From the NCBI GenBank assembly GCA_963696495.1, contig CAVOKJ010000004.1:372001-436000 (forward strand): 64,000 nucleotides of DNA. The letters run 5' to 3'. Shown piece after piece: positions 15,689 through 23,455 of this stretch (positions are counted from its first letter, which is position 1; the number at the start of each line of letters is the position of its first letter). The notes below the pieces were generated by a model that worked only from the letters and a program-made list of their open reading frames with translations, searched no databases and was not told where the DNA came from. Made by a program: the position numbers and the translations under genes. The DNA comes from Bog-756 sp963696495 (GTDB taxonomy: Bacteria > Actinomycetota > Acidimicrobiia > Acidimicrobiales > RAAP-2).

Positions 15689-16842
15689 TGGCAGAGCGCT
15701 GCGCAGTCATCGGGGTCGGGCAGACCCACCACAAGGCCAAGCGGGAGGACGTGTCCATCGCCGGCCTGGTCCGCGAGGCGGCCAAGAGCGCCCTGGCCGA
15801 CGCCGACCTCACCTGGTCGGACATCGACGCCGTCGTCATCGGCAAGGCCCCCGACATGTTCGAGGGGAACATGATGCCGGAGATCTACCTGGCCCCGGCC
15901 CTCGGGGCGGTGGGCAAGCCCATGTTCCGGGTCCACACCGCCGGCTCGGTCGGCGGGTCGACGGCACTGGTGGCCGCCCACCTGGTCAAGTCGGGCATCC
16001 ACCGGCGCGTCCTGACCGTGGCCTACGAGAAGCAGTCCGACTCCGATGCCATGTGGGCGCTGTCGGTGCCCCAGCCCTTCGCCGCCCCCCTGCTGGCCGG
16101 GGCCGGGGGCTACTTCGCCCCCCACATCCGGGCCTACATGCGGCGGTCGGGCGCCCCCGAGTACATCGGGCGGATGGTGGCGGTGAAGGACCGCCAGAAC
16201 GCCATGCGCAATCCCTACGCCCACCTCCATCTGGCCGACATCGACATGAAGATGGTCGAGGACTCGATGATGCTGTGGGACCCGTTGCGCTACCTCGAGG
16301 CCTGCCCGTCCTCCGACGGGGCGGCGGCCATGGTCCTGGCCTCGGAGGACGCCGTGTCCGGGCAGTACCCTCCGGCCTGGGTCCACGGCACGGCCATGCG
16401 CTCCGAGCCGACCATGTTCGCCGGCCGCGACCAGGTCAATCCCCAGGCCGGCCGGGACTGCTCGGCCGACGTCTACGCCCAGGCCGGCATCACCGATCCC
16501 CGCCGCCAGATCGACGTCGCCGAGGTCTACGTGCCCTTCAGCTGGTACGAGCCGATGTGGTTGGAGAACCTCGGCTTCTGCGAGCTGGGCGACGGGTGGA
16601 AGCTGACCGAGTCGGGGGCGACCGCCTTCGACGGCGACATCCCGTGGAACACCTCGGGGGGCGTGCTCTCCTCCAACCCGATCGGCGCGTCGGGAATGCT
16701 GCGGTTCCTCGAGGTGGCCATGCAGGTCCGAGGACAGGCGGGCGAGCACCAGATCGACGGGGCCAGGCTGGCCCTCGGCCAGGCCTACGGGGGCGGCTCC
16801 CAGTTCTTCGCCATGTGGGTCGTCGGGAGCGACAAGCCCTGA
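15688..16842 (+). CDS. Thiolase-like/lipid-transfer protein lacking Cys and His (second of pair)
   Basis: A 384-residue SCP-2-thiolase-like protein: CAVIGVGQT at the start, SSDGAAAMVLAS, and NTSGGVLSSNPIGASGMLRFLEVA at the end. Around residues 90-98 the family's NNCSTG-type stretch is VHTAGSVGGSTAL, so the nucleophilic Cys is absent; the C-terminal GHP motif is SNP. This is the layout of Ltp2-type aldolases, which cleave steroid side chains together with a DUF35 partner. The ATG overlaps the preceding TGA (TGATG) with GGAGGGTG before it. Likely subunit of a hetero-oligomer with the three upstream products. Confidence 0.85.
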   Translation: MAERCAVIGVGQTHHKAKREDVSIAGLVREAAKSALADADLTWSDIDAVVIGKAPDMFEGNMMPEIYLAPALGAVGKPMFRVHTAGSVGGSTALVAAHLVKSGIHRRVLTVAYEKQSDSDAMWALSVPQPFAAPLLAGAGGYFAPHIRAYMRRSGAPEYIGRMVAVKDRQNAMRNPYAHLHLADIDMKMVEDSMMLWDPLRYLEACPSSDGAAAMVLASEDAVSGQYPPAWVHGTAMRSEPTMFAGRDQVNPQAGRDCSADVYAQAGITDPRRQIDVAEVYVPFSWYEPMWLENLGFCELGDGWKLTESGATAFDGDIPWNTSGGVLSSNPIGASGMLRFLEVAMQVRGQAGEHQIDGARLALGQAYGGGSQFFAMWVVGSDKP

Positions 16843-17010
16843 GCGGGCCGGCGCGCTGCCGGCCTCCGACCCGGGTGCACCGGGCCGTCGACGACTGAGC
16901 GGGAACGGCGGGCGGCCACGGCGGCCGGGCCGGGTGACCCCGGCAGGCGTTAGCATGGCCGGGTGCGCTGAGAACGTGTGAGCCCCGTCCCATTCCGCTC
17001 CCTCGTCCCC

Positions 17011-17016
17011 GGAGGT
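17011..17016 (+). promoter_or_regulatory. Ribosome binding site of the TTG-started ABC-F gene
   Basis: GGAGGT, 7 bases before a TTG that fits the protein start. It supports the rare start codon. Confidence 0.6.
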
Positions 17017-17023
17017 CCTCCCG

Positions 17024-18706
17024 TTGTCCTCGTCGCGCCACTCGCCCCATTCGCCGTCACCGACGGTCCCCACGACCCTGGTGGCCCGCTCCCTGACCCA
17101 CGACCGCGGTGGTCGCACCGTCCTCGACGGTGTGTCACTCACCGTCGGACCCGAGAGCCGCATCGGGGTGATCGGTCCCAACGGGGTGGGGAAGTCCACG
17201 CTGTTGCAACTGCTGGCCGGGATCCTCGTCCCGGACGCCGGAACGGTCACGCTCGACCCGCCGTCGGCGACCGTGGGGTACCTGGCCCAGGAGCACGAGG
17301 TGGTCGAGGGGGAGACGGTGCGCGACTCGTTGGAGCGCCGCACCGGTAGCCGTGCCGCCGAGGCCGAGCTGACGGCGGCGGCCGCCGGGCTGCGTGACGG
17401 GACCGACCGGTCGGCCCGTCGCTACGAGTTGGCCCTGGAGCGGTTCAACGGCCTGGTCTCGGCCGATCTCGACGCCCGCATCGATCGGGTGCTGGAGGGG
17501 CTCGGGGTGGGGACGGCCGTGGGCGGACAGCTGGTGTCGACGCTGTCCGGTGGCCAGGAGGCCAAGGTGGCGCTGGCGGGGATCGAGCTGTCGAGGTTCG
17601 ATGTCACCCTGCTCGACGAGCCCACGAACGATCTCGACTTCGAGGGGCTGCGCCGGCTCGAGGCGTGGGTGGCGGCCCGTTCCGGCGGCATCGTCATCGT
17701 CTCCCACGACCGCTCCTTCCTCGAACGGGCCGTCACCTCCGTCGTCGAGCTCGACCCCCACGCCCACACTGCACGGGAGTACGGAGGCGGCTGGGCCGGC
17801 TACCTGGCCGAGCGGGCCAACGACCGCCGCCATGCCGAGGAGGCCTACGCCCGCTATGACCGGCGTCGGGGCCAGCTCGACGACCGCGCCGAGCAGCAGC
17901 GCCAGTGGGCCACCACCGGGGTCCGCCGGGAGGCCCGGCACCCACGCGACAACGACAAGGCCCAGCGGGCCTTCCGGGTCAACCGGACCGAGAAGCTGGC
18001 GTCCAAGGCCCGCCAGACCGAACGTGCCCTCGAGTCCCTCGAACTCGTCGAGAAGCCGTGGGAGGGCTGGGACCTCCGCTACTCCATCGAGGAGACGGCA
18101 CGGTCGGGCGATGTGGTGGTGCGCCTGGCCGGTGCGGTGGTCGGACGGGGCGGGTTCGAGATGGGCCCGATGGACCTCGAGATCGGCTGGGGGGACCGGG
18201 TGGCGCTCACCGGTGCCAACGGGACCGGAAAGTCCACGCTGGTCGCGTCCCTGCTCGGGGAGATCCCCCTGATCGCCGGCCAACGGTGGGTCGGACCCAG
18301 CGTGGTGGCCGGGGCGCTCGGGCAGGACCGCCGGGCCGTGCCGAGCGGGCACGACCTCGTGCGCACCGTCATGGACCGGACCGGGCTCGTCCAGGCCGAG
18401 GCCAGGTCCCTGCTGGCCAAGTTCGGCCTCGACGCCGACCAGGTCGTCCGGCGGGCCGGGTCGCTGTCGCCGGGGGAGCGGACCCGGGTGGAGCTGGCCG
18501 TGTTCCAGGCACTCGGGGTCAACCTCCTCGTCCTCGACGAGCCCACCAACCACCTCGACCTGCCGGCCATCGAGCAGTTGGAGTCGGCGCTGGCGGGCTT
18601 CAGCGGCACACTCCTCCTGGTCTCCCACGATCGCCAGCTGCTCGAGGCGGTCGACACCGACCGGTCGATCGAGCTCCCGTGGGGCGCCGCTGCCACCCCC
18701 CGTTGA
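17024..18706 (+). CDS. ABC-F family ATPase (ribosome-associated type)
   Basis: A 560-residue protein with two ABC ATPase domains and no membrane segment, as in ABC-F translation factors. Domain 1 has GPNGVGKS, LSGGQEAKVALA and LLDEPTNDLD; domain 2 has GANGTGKS, LSPGERTRVELA and LVLDEPTNHLD. A charged linker of about 90 residues (PtIM-like, rich in Arg/Gln) lies between them. ABC-F proteins act on the ribosome, in stalled translation or antibiotic protection; which applies here is not evident. The first ribosome-proximal residues are Ser/Pro-rich. Start TTG with GGAGGT. The second signature has Pro for the first Gly (LSPGE). Confidence 0.9.
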   Translation: MSSSRHSPHSPSPTVPTTLVARSLTHDRGGRTVLDGVSLTVGPESRIGVIGPNGVGKSTLLQLLAGILVPDAGTVTLDPPSATVGYLAQEHEVVEGETVRDSLERRTGSRAAEAELTAAAAGLRDGTDRSARRYELALERFNGLVSADLDARIDRVLEGLGVGTAVGGQLVSTLSGGQEAKVALAGIELSRFDVTLLDEPTNDLDFEGLRRLEAWVAARSGGIVIVSHDRSFLERAVTSVVELDPHAHTAREYGGGWAGYLAERANDRRHAEEAYARYDRRRGQLDDRAEQQRQWATTGVRREARHPRDNDKAQRAFRVNRTEKLASKARQTERALESLELVEKPWEGWDLRYSIEETARSGDVVVRLAGAVVGRGGFEMGPMDLEIGWGDRVALTGANGTGKSTLVASLLGEIPLIAGQRWVGPSVVAGALGQDRRAVPSGHDLVRTVMDRTGLVQAEARSLLAKFGLDADQVVRRAGSLSPGERTRVELAVFQALGVNLLVLDEPTNHLDLPAIEQLESALAGFSGTLLLVSHDRQLLEAVDTDRSIELPWGAAATPR

Positions 18707-18804
18707 TCCGGCGGTGCCCGTCTGGTAATCGAACAGGTACCACCGAGAGTCCGGTGCCCGCCGGCCCGTGGCCGCCGCAGGTGCCGCCATGAGGAGAGTG
18801 CCCC

Positions 18805-19539
18805 ATGCCCAGCACCCTGTCCGACGCCTGGCACATGCTGTCCCCACCCGGTGACGACGAGCACGGTCCGCTGCAGCCGCTGCTCCTGGCGCTCACCGTG
18901 GTCACCGGCCTGGTGGATGCCTTCAGCTACCTGGTCCTCGGCCACGTCTTCGTGGCCAACATGACCGGGAACGTGGTGTTCCTGGCATTCGCCCTGGTCG
19001 GCGCGGCCGGATTCTCCATTGCCGCGTCGGCCTCGGCCCTCGGGGCGTTCCTGCTCGGGGCGGTGGCGAGCGGCCGGATCGTCGCCCATCTCGGCTCCCG
19101 GCGTGGCCGGATGCTGGCCGCCTCGACGACGGTGGAGGTGGTGCTCATGGCCAGTGCCCTCGTCGTCGCCTGGGTGTCCCCCCACCCCGGATCGGGAGTG
19201 GCCCGTTACGTGCTGATCGTGCTGCTGGGCCTGGGATCGGGCGTGCAGAACGGCACCTCCCGCAAGCTGGCGGTCCCCGACCTCACCACCACCGTGCTCA
19301 CCCTCACCCTGACCGGGGCGGCATTCGACAGCCGCCTGGCCGGCGGGTCCAATTCGAGGGTCGGTCGGCGGGGGCTGTCGGCGACCGCCATGTTCCTCGG
19401 TGGCCTGATCGGCGCGGCGACCGTCCTCCACGTGGCCGAGCCGGTGGGCCTGCTCTTCGCCCTCGTCCTCCTGGTTCCGGTGGCGGTGGCCGCCGCCAGC
19501 CTGTCCCGCGCCCGACCCGCCTGGGACGCCGGGCGCTGA
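18805..19539 (+). CDS. DUF1275 (YoaK-type) membrane protein
   Basis: A 244-residue protein with six or seven predicted membrane helices. The family blocks are TVVTGLVDAFSYLVLGHVFVANMTGNVVFLAFA near the N terminus and LGLGSGVQNGTSRKLAVPDLTTTVLTLTLTGAAFDSR in the middle, the well-conserved DUF1275 core (MTGN and QN..). Function of the family is not established. AGGAGAG lies 9 bases before the ATG. It converges with the phosphoesterase gene, with a hairpin in between. Confidence 0.88.
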   Translation: MPSTLSDAWHMLSPPGDDEHGPLQPLLLALTVVTGLVDAFSYLVLGHVFVANMTGNVVFLAFALVGAAGFSIAASASALGAFLLGAVASGRIVAHLGSRRGRMLAASTTVEVVLMASALVVAWVSPHPGSGVARYVLIVLLGLGSGVQNGTSRKLAVPDLTTTVLTLTLTGAAFDSRLAGGSNSRVGRRGLSATAMFLGGLIGAATVLHVAEPVGLLFALVLLVPVAVAAASLSRARPAWDAGR

Positions 19540-19559
19540 GCCGGTGTGGTCCGGATCGT

Positions 19560-19580
19560 CGGGCGGGACATCACCGCCCG
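19560..19580. terminator. Bidirectional hairpin between converging genes
   Basis: CGGGCGG and CCGCCCG form a 7-bp GC stem around GACATCA. It lies between the DUF1275 stop and the phosphoesterase stop and overlaps the end of the latter. Confidence 0.45.
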
Positions 19581-20845
19581 GCGGTGAACACGTCCTTGCC
19601 GAAGGTGGAGCTCACCGTCTGGGCCTGGCCCAGCCGGGCCAGGCCGAAGATCCTCTCGATGGTGGCCAGGGTGGAGTAGTGGTTGTAGGGCACGGTGGTG
19701 ACAGTGCCGCCCTTGATGTAGGGCGAGAGGAGGACGGTGCCGATGCGCCCACCGCCGGGCCCGAAGCCCCCCGGATGGGCGGAGGCGGGCCCGGGTTGCT
19801 CATTGCAGCAGGCCGAGGCATCGGCCGTGCCACCGTGGGTGTCGGCCTCGTCGAAGGTCACTTCGAGGAGGCCGTCCTTCTTGAATGCCGGTGAGGCGGT
19901 GATGAGGGGGACCCACTGGGACAGGAAGGCGTCGATGTTGGTGAGGGCCGAGGCGGACCCCTGTTGGTTGGTGCACGGTGCGTCATGCCCGTCCTCGCAG
20001 AGGTTGGGCGTGATGAAGCTGAAGTTGGGCGTGGTCCCGATGGACTCGAGGTCGGTGGCCAGCCCGGTGGTGCCGGTCGGGACCTCGGGCGGGAGCAGGC
20101 CCGCCGTGGTGCCGAGCGGGACGACGTGGGTGTCGCACAGCGAGGTGTCGTCGATGATCGAGTGGAAGTAGACGAACGGGTCGTGGCGGGCGGCATAGCC
20201 GTCGCCGCCGACTGCCGTCTGGGTGTGGTCGACGGCACCCACCGCCGGGTGGCCACAGACCGCCGACTCCCGGGACGGGTCGTTGCCCATGTCCTGCATG
20301 TAGGCCTTCCAGGTGAGGTGGGCCGCCGACAGCTGGTTGGCCACGGTGGTGACGGTGGTGGGGAAGACGCAGCCCGAGTCGGAGATCTGGCCGTCGGGTG
20401 CCACGGTGGCGGTGCCGGGGAAGTTGACGAACTGCAGGCAGTCGGCCTGGTTCAGGGGGTTCGGGGCCTGGCCGGAGATCAAGGCGATGTAGTTGTCGTT
20501 GGAGAAGTGCCCGATGCCGTAGTACTGCGTCAGCAGGGCCCCCTCGCCGGGAAGGGTGCTGGCCAGATAGGGGTCGTTGGCGGGGGTGCCGAAGGTGGTG
20601 GCGTATCCCTCGTTCTCGAGCACGATGACGAAGACGTGGCGGATGGGTGGCAGCCCGGTGGTCGATCCGGGGGCGCTGGTGCTGCCGGTGGCCGATGCCG
20701 CCGTTGACGACGTGGCCGAGGTCCCGGTCGGGCTCGACGAGCAGGCGGCGGCCAGCAGGACGACGACGCCCAGCACGGGGATGATCACCGGACGGCGCCA
20801 CCGGTGTCGGGGGCCGCCGGCCGGCCCGGGGACACGCATGACCAT
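19571..20845 (-). CDS. Secreted lipoprotein phosphoesterase (acid phosphatase/phospholipase C family)
   Basis: A 424-residue protein with a lipoprotein signal (about residues 15-36, lipobox LAAACSS) and a Ser/Thr-rich linker, then a PF04185-type phosphoesterase domain: RHVFVIVLENEGYATTFG with the metal-site Glu-Asn, HFSNDNYIALISGQAPN, and VTFDEADTHGG with the distal Asp and His. It is shorter than bacterial phospholipases C and resembles the single-domain acid phosphatases. Multiple Cys suggest disulfides in the outer compartment. It probably hydrolyses phosphoesters outside the cell for phosphate supply. The ATG with MVMRV is the first start in frame. Confidence 0.85.
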   Translation of the reverse strand: MVMRVPGPAGGPRHRWRRPVIIPVLGVVVLLAAACSSSPTGTSATSSTAASATGSTSAPGSTTGLPPIRHVFVIVLENEGYATTFGTPANDPYLASTLPGEGALLTQYYGIGHFSNDNYIALISGQAPNPLNQADCLQFVNFPGTATVAPDGQISDSGCVFPTTVTTVANQLSAAHLTWKAYMQDMGNDPSRESAVCGHPAVGAVDHTQTAVGGDGYAARHDPFVYFHSIIDDTSLCDTHVVPLGTTAGLLPPEVPTGTTGLATDLESIGTTPNFSFITPNLCEDGHDAPCTNQQGSASALTNIDAFLSQWVPLITASPAFKKDGLLEVTFDEADTHGGTADASACCNEQPGPASAHPGGFGPGGGRIGTVLLSPYIKGGTVTTVPYNHYSTLATIERIFGLARLGQAQTVSSTFGKDVFTAGR

Positions 20846-20941
20846 GGGCAGAGTTCTAGCCGATGGTGGGTCCGCGCTGGTGGAGATCCGGGAGGGGACC
20901 CCGACCGGGGCCCGTGCCCCTGCCGGTCGGCCGATGGCCGG

Positions 20942-20947
20942 TACACT
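20942..20947 (+). promoter_or_regulatory. -10 box of the ferredoxin gene
   Basis: TACACT, about 33 bases before the GTG start, so this message has a leader. GGAGG lies 6 bases before the GTG. Confidence 0.4.
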
Positions 20948-20980
20948 CGGTCTGGTTCACCGAGCTGACGGAGGCATCAC

Positions 20981-21178
20981 GTGAGGATTGTGGTCGACTA
21001 CGACGAGTGCGCCAGCAATGCGGTGTGCATGGGCATCGCCCCGGAGGTGTTCGAGGTGCGTGACGACGGCTTCCTGTACGTGCTGAACGAGAACCCCGGC
21101 GAGGAGCTCCGCGAGAAGGTCCGCCAGGCGGCCAACGGCTGCCCGACCGGTGCCATCACCATCGTCGAAGACGAGTAA
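20981..21178 (+). CDS. Small ferredoxin, P450-partner type
   Basis: A 65-residue acidic protein: RIVVDYDECASNAVCMGIAPEVFEVRDDGF, then ANGCPTGAITI. The Cys pattern Cx5C...CP is that of single-cluster [3Fe-4S]/[4Fe-4S] ferredoxins that deliver electrons to cytochrome P450s in actinobacteria. No P450 or reductase gene is in the window, so the partner lies elsewhere. GTG start with GGAGGCATCAC upstream. The end is 7 bases before the likely GTG of gltX. Confidence 0.88.
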   Translation: MRIVVDYDECASNAVCMGIAPEVFEVRDDGFLYVLNENPGEELREKVRQAANGCPTGAITIVEDE

Positions 21179-21185
21179 TCCCGGA

Positions 21186-22664
21186 GTGGTCGGGGACGCC
21201 CCGAGGGTCCGCTTCGCGCCGTCGCCCACCGGTTACTTCCACGTGGGGAGCGCGCGCACCGCTCTGTTCAACTGGCTGGTGGCCCGGCAGTCGGGCGGCG
21301 CCTTCGTCCTGCGCATCGAGGACACCGATGCGGAGCGGGGACGGGAGGAGTGGGTCGACGGGATCATCTCGGCGATGCACTGGCTGTCCATGGACCCCGA
21401 CGAGGGACCGTTCCGCCAGTCCCTCCGTGCCGGCCGCTACCACCAGGCCGTCGACGCGCTGTGGGAGGGGGGCGTCCTCTACGCCTGCGACTGCACGCGC
21501 GACCAGATCGACGCCCGCAACCGGGCCGCCGGCATCCAGACACCGGGCTACGACGGGCACTGCCGGACGCGGGGCCTCCCCCGGGAGGGGAACGCGCTGC
21601 GCTTCCGGACCCCCGACAGCGGCGTGACCGTCGTCGATGACGTCATCCGTGGCCCGGTCGAATTCCCCTGTGCCGCCATGGACGACTTCGTGGCGGTGAA
21701 GGCCAACGGGTCACCGCTCTTCGTCCTGGCCAACGTGGTCGACGACATCGACATGGCCATCACCCACGTGATCAGGGGTGAGGACCTGTTGCCGACCACC
21801 CCCAAGGGCATCCTGACCTGGGAGGCCCTCGTCGGGCTCGGGTGGACGACCGACGGATCGACCGGGACCGGCGTCCGGCCCGCGCCGGGCCTGCCCGTCT
21901 TCGCCCACCTGCCCATGCTGGTCAACGAGCAGCGCAAGAAGCTGTCCAAGCGGCGTGACCCGGTGGCCGTGGAGTCGTATCGGGACCAGGGCTATCTCCC
22001 GGACGCCTTCGTGAACTACCTCGGCCTCCTCGGGTGGAGCCCGCCCGGCGGCGAGGAGATCTTCGGCACCGCGCAGATGCTCGAGTGGTTCCGACTGGAG
22101 GACGTCAACCACTCGCCGGCCTTCTTCGACGTGGACAAGCTCACCCATGTGAACGGCGAGTACGTACGGGCCATGCCGCTCGACGCCTTCATCGAGGCGT
22201 GCCGGCCGTGGCTCACCGGTGACCGGGCCCCGTGGCCGGCGTCAGCATTCGACGAGCAGGTGTTCACCGCCATCGCGCCGCTGGTGCAGGAGCGGGTCGC
22301 GGTGCTCGCCGAGGTGCCGGCCATGGTCGACTTCCTGTTCCTCGAGGATCCGCCCGTCGACGAGGACGCGTGGGCCCGGTCGGTGGCCGGAGACGAACAG
22401 GCCGGCACCATCCTGACCGCCGCCATCGATGCCTACCGTGGTCTGGTGGACCACTGGCGACGTGACGCCCTCCATGCGGCCACCCTGGCGGTGGGCGACG
22501 GGGTCGGTCGCAAGTTGGGCAAGGCCCAGGCACCGATCCGGGTGGCGGTGACCGGCCGGCGGGTCGGGCCCCCTCTGTTCGAGTCCATCGAGCTGCTGGG
22601 CCCCGAGCGGACCCTGGCCCGGCTCGAGTCCGCCCTCGGTCGCACCACCGGGGAGTCGGGGTGA
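21186..22664 (+). CDS. gltX: Glutamyl-tRNA synthetase
   Basis: A class I aminoacyl-tRNA synthetase of 492 residues. Catalytic parts: VRFAPSPTGYFHVGSARTALFNWL (HIGH-type HVGS), RIEDTD, the zinc-less insertion, and the KLSKRR (KMSKS-type) loop. The C-terminal anticodon-binding domain ends with PIRVAVTGRRVGPPLFESIELLG. It charges tRNA-Glu and possibly tRNA-Gln. The GTG at 21186 is preferred because it is next to the family N terminus; an ATG at 21150 would overlap the ferredoxin gene. tRNA-Glu and tRNA-Gln genes occur 4.5 kb downstream. Confidence 0.92.
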   Translation: MVGDAPRVRFAPSPTGYFHVGSARTALFNWLVARQSGGAFVLRIEDTDAERGREEWVDGIISAMHWLSMDPDEGPFRQSLRAGRYHQAVDALWEGGVLYACDCTRDQIDARNRAAGIQTPGYDGHCRTRGLPREGNALRFRTPDSGVTVVDDVIRGPVEFPCAAMDDFVAVKANGSPLFVLANVVDDIDMAITHVIRGEDLLPTTPKGILTWEALVGLGWTTDGSTGTGVRPAPGLPVFAHLPMLVNEQRKKLSKRRDPVAVESYRDQGYLPDAFVNYLGLLGWSPPGGEEIFGTAQMLEWFRLEDVNHSPAFFDVDKLTHVNGEYVRAMPLDAFIEACRPWLTGDRAPWPASAFDEQVFTAIAPLVQERVAVLAEVPAMVDFLFLEDPPVDEDAWARSVAGDEQAGTILTAAIDAYRGLVDHWRRDALHAATLAVGDGVGRKLGKAQAPIRVAVTGRRVGPPLFESIELLGPERTLARLESALGRTTGESG

Positions 22665-22707
22665 GCGGGGGAGCGCGGGTGGTCCGCACCGGGACGGCCT
22701 GACCCGG

Positions 22708-23379
22708 GTGGCTGCCACGGCCACGGGTACCCGGCGGCGACCCCTCCGGCTCGTGCTCCGGATCGTCGCTCTCATCGTGCTCGTCCTGCTCGCCTACCTG
22801 GCGGTGACCGCCGTCCAGGTCTGGCTGACCTCGCGCCGCTACGACCCCCACCCGGCCGGGGCCATCGTGGTGATGGGGGCGGCTCAGTACGACGGGGTGC
22901 CGTCCCCGGACCTGGCGGCACGCCTCGACGAGGCGGACCTGCTGTGGCGACAGGGCTACGCCCACACCATCGTGGTGACCGGCTCGAAGGAGCCGGCGGA
23001 CCAGTTCACCGAGGCCGAGGCGTCGGCTCGCTACCTGACGACGGTGCGCAGGGTCCCCGCCGCCGACATCGTGCAGGTCGGGGGCAGCGACTCCTGGGAG
23101 AACCTGGCGGATGCCGCCCCCACCCTCATGGCCCGGGGCGACACTACGGTGCTGATCGTGACCGATCCGTTCCACGAGGCCCGCAGCATGGCCATCGCGT
23201 CCTCGCTGCACCTCGACCCGTCGCCCACGCCCACCCGGAGCTCGCCGATCACGGGTGCGGCCACCATCCCGTACTTTGCCAAGGAGACGGTCGGGGTCGC
23301 ACTCGGACGGATCATCGGGTTCAATCGCCTGGGGGACCTCCACAGCTCGGTCGGGGCGTCCGGCTGGTCCGGCCGGTGA
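22708..23379 (+). CDS. YdcF/DUF218 family membrane protein
   Basis: A 223-residue protein with one N-terminal membrane helix (about 14-37) and a DUF218 domain: AIVVMGAAQYDGVPSPDLAARLDEADLLWRQGYAHTIVVTGSK, VPAADIVQVGGSDSWENLADA, and VLIVTDPFHEARSMAIA. The conserved acidic and Ser/Thr residues of the family are present. DUF218 proteins are linked to envelope functions; their reaction is not established. GTG start, no strong ribosome site. The next gene follows by 72 bases. Confidence 0.82.
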   Translation: MAATATGTRRRPLRLVLRIVALIVLVLLAYLAVTAVQVWLTSRRYDPHPAGAIVVMGAAQYDGVPSPDLAARLDEADLLWRQGYAHTIVVTGSKEPADQFTEAEASARYLTTVRRVPAADIVQVGGSDSWENLADAAPTLMARGDTTVLIVTDPFHEARSMAIASSLHLDPSPTPTRSSPITGAATIPYFAKETVGVALGRIIGFNRLGDLHSSVGASGWSGR

Positions 23380-23435
23380 CGGCGACGGGCCGATCGTGCC
23401 GGTGATCCTGACCTGCCGACCAGCGCATGCCGCCG

Positions 23436-23455
23436 ATGAACCGATGAACCGATGA
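23436..23455 (+). promoter_or_regulatory. Triple ATGAACCG start region
   Basis: ATGAACCG occurs at 23436, 23444 and 23452. The first two ATGs each read only Met-Asn-Arg before a TGA that overlaps the next ATG; the third starts the sulfatase. Two mini-ORFs coupled into the gene are thus possible. Confidence 0.6.

Noticed and set aside
16951..17010. Attenuator or uORF before the ABC-F gene
   Set aside because: TAGCAT followed by GTG-CGC-TGA could be a leaderless mini-ORF, but no paired stem blocks the GGAGGT, so antibiotic-type attenuation is not supported.
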